Positions 17,417 through 24,946 of a DNA stretch of 24,946 bases are shown piece after piece (positions within the stretch are counted from its first letter, which is position 1; each line of letters opens with the position of its first letter). This stretch comes from Thamnocephalis sphaerospora (lineage: Eukaryota; Zoopagomycota; Zoopagomycetes; Zoopagales; Sigmoideomycetaceae): positions 1 through 24,946 of the forward strand of contig KZ992635.1 of NCBI GenBank assembly GCA_003614735.1, in the 5' to 3' direction. The translations under genes and the position numbers were made by a program. A model generated the notes under the pieces. The model had not been told where the DNA came from, ran no database searches, and was given only the letters and a program-made list of their open reading frames with translations.

Positions 17417-20400
17417 ATGCAAATGCTTACCAAGGTGGGTGCGGCATAGCTGACAGGCGAGCAATGACGCGTGTTTAGCGTGGCCAGCGTGACCAGCAAT
17501 GACGATGACGATGGCTAGCTTGTGTGCTGGAGCCGCGCCAGCGGACATGGACACACGCTGACGCTAACTTCACCTGAATACGCCTAGTTTGAGTCCAAGA
17601 GTAACCGCGTCAAGGGCGTGGCCTTTCACCCGAAGCGGCCGTGGATTCTGTCCTCGCTGCACAATGGGTCTGTCCAGCTGTGGGACTACAGGATGGGCAC
17701 GCTGCTCGAGAAGTTTGAGGAGCACGAAGGTGGACATCTCTGTCTGAGCTAGCGACAGTGGGAGCACGGAAATGTGTGTTGCGCGCTAACCTCCGGTGTT
17801 TGTCCTGTAGGTCCGGTACGCGGCGTGCACTTTCACCCGTCACAGCCGCTCTTTGTGTCGGGCGGCGACGACAACCGCGTAAAGCTGTGGAACTACAAGA
17901 CGCGCCGCTGCCTGTTTACCTTCTCCGGGCACATCGACTACGTGCGCACGGTCTTCTTCCACCATGAGCATCCGTGGATTGTCAGCTGCTCGGACGATCA
18001 GACCATTCGCATTTGGAACTGGCAGTCGCGCACCTGCATTGCTGTGCTCACCGGCCACAACCATTATGTGATGTGCGCACAGTTCCATCCCACCGAGGAT
18101 CTGCTCGTGTCTGCGTCTATGGATCAGACGGTGCGCGTGTGGGACATTTCCGGTAGGACAACGATTCTTGGGCGTACTATAGGATGCAGGTCGCCACGCT
18201 GCACTGTGCTGATGATGGGATGCTGTGGCGCTAGGTCTGCGCAAGAAGAATACCAGCAAGAGCAAAGGCGCCGCTACGGTGGAGGAGCTGGTGAGCCGCG
18301 CTACCGGCCAGCCGGACCTGTTTGGCAGCAGCGATTGCTCGGTCAAGTTTGTGCTGGAAGGCCACGACCGCGGTGTCGACTGGGCCACCTTCCATCCGAC
18401 GCTGCCGCTGATTCTCTCCAGCAGTGACGATCGTCAGATTAAGCTGTGGCGCATGAGCGGTACGTGGAAAGGTGCCTGTGCTGGCAAACACCGTGTTTGC
18501 TTACTTGAATGGGCGGTGTAGACATCAAGGCGTGGGAGGTTGACTCGTTCCGCGGACACATGAACAACGTGTCGTGCGCCATCTTCCATCCGACCAAGGA
18601 GCTGTTGATCTCTGATTCTGAGGATAAGACCATCCGCGTGTGGGATATGCAGACGCGTACGGCGGTGCAGACGTTCCGTCGCGAGCACGACCGTTTCTGG
18701 ATTCTCGCTTCGCACCCAGAGCTGAACCTGTTTGCCGCCGGCCACGACAACGGTCTGCTGATCTTCAAGCTGGATCGCGAGCGTCCTGCGGCCGTGCACA
18801 GCCAAAACTCGCTCTTCTTTGTGCGCGACCGCACGCTTCACGCATACGAGTTCCAGCGCGACACCGAGCAGCAGCTCATGTCGGTGCGTCGCTCGGGAAC
18901 GCCGTACATGCAGCCGCGCTCCATCTCGTTCAATCCAGCCGAGCGTGCGCTCCTTGTGTGCTCGGTAAGTTGGCCCTGGCGTATCAAGACTGCCATAGCG
19001 CGCTTGAGCTGACGCCAGACTTGGCGATAGGCTGTCGACAATGGCACCTACGACTTGTACACGCTGCCGCGCGACTTTAGCGGCGATCTGCGCGATGGCC
19101 CGGAACCGAAGCGCGGCAGTGGCAACACAGCCATTTTCATCTCGCGCACGCGTTTCGCTGTGCTGGACAAGGCCGAGCAGCAGATTTACATCAAGGACAT
19201 GACCAACACCACCACCAAGACCATCAAGCCGCCGCAGCAGGTCAACGAGATTTTCTTTGCGGGCGCCAACTATCTGCTGCTTGCCACGCCGAGCGCGGTC
19301 ATCCTGTATGATACGCAACAACGGCAGGCCGTCTCGGAGATTGCCGCGGCCAACGTCAAGTACGTCTCGTGGTCGTCGGATATGACCCAGATTGCCCTGA
19401 TGAGCAAGCACAGTAAGTGGGCGTAGGTGGCATGGTTACGCACATAACTGCAGCTTATTGACTCCATGGCAGCTATCCACATTGCCACCAAGTCGCTGGA
19501 GCAAAAGTGCGCGATCCACGAGACGATCCGCATCAAGAGCGGTGTCTGGGATGACTCGGGCGTCTTTGTGTATACCACGCTGAATCACATCAAGTACACG
19601 CTGCCTAACGGGTGTGTAACTTGGATACGGGAATGCTTGACGGTGTCTTGTGCTAACATGGTGCATTTACAGCGACAACGGTATCATCCGCACTCTGGAG
19701 CAGCCGGTGTATCTGGCACGCTCCAAGGGCGCCGCCCTCTACACCTTGGAGCGTGACGGCCAGGTGCACACCACCACCATTGATCCGACCGAGTACCAGT
19801 TCAAGCTGGCGCTGGTGCGCGAGCGCTTTGACGAAGTGCTGCAAATCATCCGCACGTCCAACCTGATGGGCCAGTCGATCATCGCCTACTTGCAAAAGAA
19901 GGGCTACCCGGAGGTAAATGCGGCTGGTGTATGGATAAAGGGTATGGTGGCAGTCTGCTGACACCGGCTGCGCACTGTTTTGTGCGCATTCGCCAACAGG
20001 TTGCGCTGCAGTTTGTGCGCGACACCAAGACACGCTTTGAGCTGGCTATCGAGTGTGGTAATCTGAACGTGGCCAGCGAGGAGGCCCACAAACTGGATCG
20101 TGCCGAATGCTGGAGCAAGCTTGGTGCTGAGGCACTTCGCCAGGGCAACACCAAGGTTTGGAGCAACAGCGATGATGCGCACGCATGCCTGGATCCTTAC
20201 GCTTGCGTTCCGCATACAGGTGGTTGAGATGGTGTATCAGCGCACCAAGAACTTCGACCGGCTATCGTTTTTGTATCTTGCCACCGGCAACACGGAGAAT
20301 CTGCGCAAAATGCTCAAGATTGCCGGCCTACGTGGCGACGGCATGTCTCGCTTCCACAACGCGCTCTTCTTGGGCGATGTGCGTGACCGCGTCAAGTTCC

Positions 20401-21933
20401 TCACCGAGGCTGGCGTGTATCCGCTGGCCTATCTGACAGCCAAGTCGCACGGCTTGGATGAGGCTGCCGAGGAGATTCTCGAGTTGGCCGGCAAGACGGC
20501 CGATGAGCTGGCTGACATCCCAGCACCGGGCAAGCTGCTTCGCCCACCGGTGCCGGTGCAGCGCCGGGCGCCCATCAACTGGCCGCTCAAGGAGTTCTCG
20601 CGCAATGCCTTTGAGCGTGCCTTCATCAGCGGCGATCTGGACGCAGTCGAGTCGGCGGCCAGGCCAGATGCCAGCGCCGACGTTACGGCGGCCACCGCTG
20701 CGCTTTCCCTGGACAACCTGGACACATTTGACGACGAAGAAGAAGCGGCCGGCGCCGACTGGGGTCTGGACAACGACATTGACCTGGATCTTGCTGGCGA
20801 CAATGCTGCTGAGATGGCCGCAGGTGGCGCAGTCGCCGAGGGAACGTCCGAGACGGAGCTCTGGTGCCACAACTCGCCGTTGGCGGCCGACCACGTTGCA
20901 GCAGGCAACTTTGAGTCGGCGATGCAACTGCTGAACCGTCAGGCTGGTATCGTCAACTTTGCACCGCTGAAGCAGCACTTCCTCGCCATCCACGACAGTT
21001 CACGCGCCTGGCTGACGGGTGTACCAACGATGGACCCACTCTCCTTCCCGATCCGTCGCAACTGGGAGGAGACAGACCTGCGCAAGGTGTTGCCAGTGCA
21101 GCCATACACGCTCAAGGCTGTCGAGAGCGGCTTGCTGCAGGAGGCTAGCAAGCTGTTTGTAGGCGGCAAATTCCAAGATGCAAGCGCACAGTTCCGTAAA
21201 GCGCTGCATACGCTGGTCCTCACCGTTGGCACCTCTTCCGCCGAGGCACAGGAGGTAAGCAGCCACAGCATCGAAATAACTCGGAGAGTCTGCAGCTGTC
21301 CATTTATTAACGCCACTGTCTACAGCTGCGTCGTGCAATTGAGGAGTGCCGCGAGTACATTCTTGGTCTCACCATGGAGATGTCGCGTCGCGAAACAGCC
21401 ACACAAGATTCCTTCGAGGCTGCGAAGCGATCGCTGGAGCTGGCGGCCTACTTTACGCACTGTAATATGAAGCCGGCACACAAGGCACTGGCGCTGAGTG
21501 CCGCCATGGCGCAGGCATACAAGGCCAAGAACTTTTTGAGTGCATCGTCGTTTGCACGCCGTCTGCTCGACCTGAACCCGTCCGGAGCCATGACAAAGAA
21601 GGTAAGCGTTTGCGCTTGCACTTTGCCATTGTTACGTTGCATAAGCTCGCAGCAGCATGCTAATACGCGCCATTGCTCTGCTTTGTGCGATAGGCGCAGC
21701 AGGTCAAGGAGATTTCGGATCGGACACCGCGCGATGAGGTGCCGCTCGACTATGACCAGTACAGCGAGTTTATCGTCTGTGCACTGTCCTACCAGCCAAT
21801 CTATCAGGGCGATGCACACGTTCGCTGCCCATGCTGCACGGCCATCTTCCGCCCGGAGCACAAAAACCGCCTATGCCCGGTGTGCGAGCTGGCCAAGATT
21901 GGCGGCAACGGCACTGGACTGCGCCAATTCTAG
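17417..21933 (+). CDS. COPA: Coatomer subunit alpha (alpha-COP)
   Basis: Twelve exons, 17417-17434, 17588-17729, 17811-18152, 18235-18459, 18522-18964, 19031-19412, 19473-19611, 19673-19913, 20000-20155, 20220-21254, 21326-21601 and 21694-21933, give 1212 aa, the normal length. Alpha-COP is the largest COPI coat subunit, for Golgi-to-ER retrograde transport; its N-terminal propeller binds KKXX cargo tails. Residues 1 to about 320 hold WD40 repeats ([48 protein letters not shown]). The coatomer WD-associated region and helical solenoid follow ([24 protein letters not shown]), then an acidic linker near residue 875, and the epsilon-COP-binding C-terminal domain ending with two CxxC-like pairs and GLRQF. 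Exon 1 codes only six residues; M3 is an alternative start. Intron 1 is 153 bp, the longest here. Intron 9 uses a weak GTTTGG donor. Confidence 0.96.
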
Positions 21934-22200
21934 ACAGGCAGCTTCTGCAAACTGTGTGGTGTGCGTGATAGCGGTGCAACAGCAGGTCTTGATGGCCACG
22001 CAGTGCTAGCGCGTAATTATCCGTGGTGTGGCCGTGCTGCGAATGTGCTCGGCAGTAGCCATCGCATCTGCCGGCCCTCGTGGTATTGTGAATCAAAATA
22101 ACAGTACGAAATGGGCAAGATTTATTTGCATCGCACCTTTACGCGGTCGCGTGTCCAGCGCCGCCAATGTGGACAGTGTGTGTTGGCCAGACTGCCGTAC
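21934..22200. other. Gap between converging alpha-COP and thiolase genes
   Basis: 267 bp holding the two 3' ends. Nothing else is visible. Confidence 0.5.
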
Positions 22201-23779
22201 TTACAGACGCTTGATGACCAATGCGGTCGCAGCACCACCGCCATTGCAAATGGCAGCGCAGCCAAACTGACCCGGCTTGAGCAGGTTGGTCAGGGTCACA
22301 ACGATGCGCGAGCCCGAGGAGCTATGGCGACGGGCGGGTTAGCGCCGTGTTGGCATCCACCATCAGACTGCATGTCGCGCACTCACCCGATCGGATGGCC
22401 GAGCGCAACAGCGCCACCGGCAATGTTGCACTTTTCCGGCGAGATGCCCAAAATCTACACGCCATACGCCGAGTCAACACCATGTAAAGCAATGTGCGCC
22501 TGTTGTGATCACAGCACGTACCTGCTCGTTTGCACGCGCCACTACGCTAAAGGCCTCGTTGAACTCGAACAGGCTGATGTCGTTGATCGAAAGACCGGCA
22601 CGCTTCAATGCGATCGGCACAGCAAGAGACGGCGCAATGGTGAAGTTCTTGGGAGCACAGGCAGCATCGGCGTAGGCTGTAGATGCACAGCAAGGCACAG
22701 GCGCGATGTTAGCAGCAGCTCAGCAGCAGCAGATGCTGTCATGCTGGCAGCAGCCCCGTACCGATAATCTCGGCCACTGGCTTGACGCCTAGCTCCTCCG
22801 CCTTGTCGGCAGCCATAAGCACAACAGCGCTGGCACCATCGTTGAGCGTGCTTGCATTGGCAGCGGTCACCGTGCCATCCTTCTGGAAAACTGGACGCAG
22901 TGTCTTGACCTTGTCAAAGTTCACACGCGTAAACTCCTCGTCCTTGGTGACCATGACATCGCCCTTGCGGCCGCGAATTTGCACAGGCGCAATCTCTGCG
23001 TCGAACACGCCCTGGGCCCAGGCCTCGGCAGCGCGCTTGTACGAGCCAATGGCATGCTCATCCTGTGCCTCGCGGCTAATCTTGTAGTTGACAGCCGTCT
23101 CCTCGGCGCAGTTGCCCATGTGAATCTGGTTGTACACATCCCACAGACCATCCTTGATGATGGCATCCGAAAGCTGCTGATGACCATACTCGACACCGCG
23201 CGGCGCATAGAACCTACGACGAAAGCACCTGTTGGCTACGAGTGTAGATGGCATGTCGGCTTGTACGGTCACTTACGGAGCGTTGGACATGCTCTCCATG
23301 CCACCGGCCACCATAATGTCGCGCGCGCCAACCTGCAGACTCTGCGTGGCCATCGTGATGGCCTTCATGCCAGAGGCGCACACCTTGTTGATGGTGGTAG
23401 CCTCGGTCGACTCGGGACAGCCGGCCGCGAATGCAGCCTGACGAGCCGGCGACTGACCGACGCCGGCCTGCAGCACGTTGCCCATGTACACTTCCTCCAC
23501 CTGGGCTGCCTTGATGCCTGGCGGTAGTGCGGTCTGCATGTCAGCCTGCATAGAGCATCGTCACAATGTCTTCGCATATTCTACCTACCGGCACGCTCCA
23601 GAGCACCGCGGATCGCAAAGCCACCCAGGTGAGGGGCGGTGACTTTGGCGAGCGAGCCGCGGAAAGAGCCGACAGGAGTGCGCGCTGCATGGTGAACGTG
23701 ACGAATGGTTAGACGCAGGCAAGAGACGTGCATTGCGCGTCGTCGTACCGGCACCGGCAATAATGACACGACGAAGCAT
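22201..23779 (-). CDS. ERG10: Acetyl-CoA C-acetyltransferase (thiolase II)
   Basis: Seven exons on the minus strand, 23749-23779, 23589-23684, 23277-23517, 22762-23213, 22522-22676, 22387-22454 and 22201-22321, give 387 aa. The enzyme condenses two acetyl-CoA to acetoacetyl-CoA, the first step of the mevalonate/sterol pathway. The nucleophile is C89 in [33 protein letters not shown] (H345) and CNGGGAAT (C373) complete the active site. The N-terminus [18 protein letters not shown] starts at the conserved core, leaving no room for a mitochondrial presequence or PTS2, and the C-terminus KRL is not a clear PTS1, so a cytosolic Erg10-type enzyme is likely. In intron 1 two donors six bases apart keep frame; the inner one (GTACGA) matches family length. 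A GTAAGT follows the last Leu codon directly, but splicing there is not needed. Confidence 0.94.
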
Positions 23780-24240
23780 GGTTGACTAGGCGCTGGAGGC
23801 GAGTATACTAGGCAGAGCAGCGGAGGAAAAAGGTACGTGGGACAGCGATGGCACGCGGAACATGTCGGAGCGTGGGTATTTGTGAAGTCTAGCACCATCT
23901 AGCGCATCTGTCCAAGGGCGAACTTTTGCCTAAACTGTGGTTCTACGCTCTACACGACCATACTGCTACCCGTGCGATGGTGCATTTGCCGCGGCAGCTG
24001 TAACGAGTCGTAGTGTGACGATGATGACGATAGTGATAATGATGCACGAATAGCCCATCAGATGGCTGCAGCATGGTGGCTACAGCAGGCTAGGCATCTG
24101 CTACATGCATATATATATCATCATCACTGTCATCCTTTTGTCACGTTAACCTTTACTCACCAATACACTCTTTTGCGCTAGTGACCGACGTATATAGCCA
24201 TCCTGTATATCCAGCCCAGCCATTCTTCAAGACTGGCACT
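23780..24240. promoter_or_regulatory. Divergent promoter, thiolase and acid phosphatase
   Basis: 461 bp between the two start codons. It holds GATGAC/GATAATG-like short repeats at about 24017-24044, a TATATATA run at 24110-24117 and a pyrimidine-rich patch before the phosphatase ATG. No further gene is seen. Confidence 0.5.
24110..24117 (+). promoter_or_regulatory. TATA-like run upstream of the acid phosphatase
   Basis: TATATATA, 124 bp upstream of the ATG at 24241. This is plausible TATA spacing in a fungus, but an AT run could also be chance. Confidence 0.4.
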
Positions 24241-24946
24241 ATGTCTGTGCTTCGTATCGTTGTCGCACCCTTACTGGTGGTTGCGCTAGCAGTGGTATCG
24301 CTGGATGCCGCTTTACCCGATGGTACCGGTGGCCCCGGATACGATTACTGCCAGGCACCCTATCCAAGTGCTCGAGACTACACGCCGTTGGTAGGAATGC
24401 ATTGTTATAATTATATCCTGATTGCCACCATTCATGCTAACCTGTGTAAAGCCAAACGCCACACTAGTCCACGTCCAGGTGTTGCTCCGACATGGTGACC
24501 GCGCGCCCACCACCATTGTCTTTCCCAATGAGCAAGCCAACTGGGTCTGCGACGATGCACTAGAGATGACGCAAGTGCTCGATGCGAATGGTCGGCCACA
24601 AACAGGCGCCTACATTGCACGCGTGGTGATACCGGAAAAGAAGCCGTTTCCTGATTCCATCTGGTCTAGCGGATCCTGTTTGATTGGTCAGCTAACCGGC
24701 CGTGGAATCCGCCAGCATCTACAGCTTGGCCGTCAGGTCCGAGACATCTACGTAGGTAAGCTCGGCTTTCTACCCTCCCAGCTGAACGAGGCTTTCAGTA
24801 AGCAGCAGCTGTATGTGCGCAGCAGTGAAGCGGAGCGCACTAAAAAGTCCGGCGCCGCCTTTCTCACCGGACTCTGGCCGATATCTCAGCGCACCCCTGG
24901 AGCGCGCGCCATTGTCATTCACACGTATCCAAGCGAGGCAGAGTCG
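24241..24946 (+). CDS. Secreted histidine acid phosphatase (partial, 5' part)
   Basis: Two exons are seen, 24241-24390 and 24452 to the right edge, giving the first 215 residues. A signal peptide opens the protein (MSVLRIVVAPLLVVALAVVS, cleavage probably near residue 20-24). The histidine phosphatase motif LLRHGDRAP (RHG at about 63-65, where His is the phosphorylated nucleophile) follows the splice join. GQLTGRGIRQHLQLGRQVRD and the substrate-pocket stretch VRSSEAERTKKSGAAFLTGL come next, as in prostatic/lysosomal-type acid phosphatases. These enzymes hydrolyse phosphomonoesters outside the cell or in the vacuole. The intron (24391-24451) has a GCTAACC branch site and joins in phase 0. The catalytic HD pair would lie beyond the window. 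The frame is also open upstream of 24241 without an ATG. Confidence 0.9.

Noticed and set aside
17435-17587. Box C/D snoRNA inside the long first intron of alpha-COP
   Set aside because: ATGACGATGACG resembles a C box and CTGA could be a D box, but the C box is not exact, the terminal stem is weak, and no guide match could be tested.

Overview
The window reads as nuclear DNA of a fungus. The genes are broken by many short introns. I placed 49, of 56-153 bp and mostly 56-90 bp, by keeping the conserved protein frames continuous. They have GTRNGT-type donors, CTAAC-like branch sites and AG acceptors. Coding parts are GC-rich and intergenic gaps are small. The gene set (Sec23, NC2-beta, Gpi11/PIG-F, eL29, Sgt1, a GT61 glycosyltransferase, a carotenoid oxygenase, UDP-glucose dehydrogenase, alpha-COP, acetyl-CoA acetyltransferase, a secreted histidine acid phosphatase) fits a fungus. 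An early-diverging (zoopagomycete/mucoromycete-grade) fungus is my guess, and a compact basidiomycete is not excluded.

Layout from the left: the SEC23 3' end (+, 3-224); a ten-exon PIG3-type quinone oxidoreductase (-, 378-1937); a short divergent promoter carrying an (AG)14 run; NC2-beta/Dr1 (+, 2131-2894); Gpi11/PIG-F (+, 3147-4155); ribosomal protein eL29 (-, 4524-4895); an Sgt1 with CS and SGS domains but no TPR domain (-, 5474-6316); an intronless GT61 type II membrane glycosyltransferase (-, 6508-7995); an intronless secreted protein of unknown family (-, 8649-9257). A 2.6-kb stretch without a recognisable gene follows, and it looks richer in A+T.

The right half holds a seven-exon carotenoid cleavage oxygenase with a long acidic N-terminal extension (-, 11862-14735), divergent from UDP-glucose 6-dehydrogenase (+, 15372-16980). 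Then come the twelve-exon coatomer alpha subunit (+, 17417-21933), a seven-exon acetyl-CoA acetyltransferase (-, 22201-23779), and the 5' part of a secreted histidine acid phosphatase (+, from 24241, running off the window).

Most genes are core housekeeping genes and I see no operon-like pathway cluster. Loose themes are the secretory pathway (Sec23, alpha-COP, Gpi11, GT61) and sugar-nucleotide supply for the cell wall (UGDH). I saw no mobile element, CRISPR array, tRNA, rRNA or virus-derived element. The points most worth a second look are the extended carotenoid oxygenase, the TPR-less Sgt1, the GC-AG introns that conserved frames demand, and the secreted orphan beside the gene-poor stretch. 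I did not find a convincing new multi-gene system.
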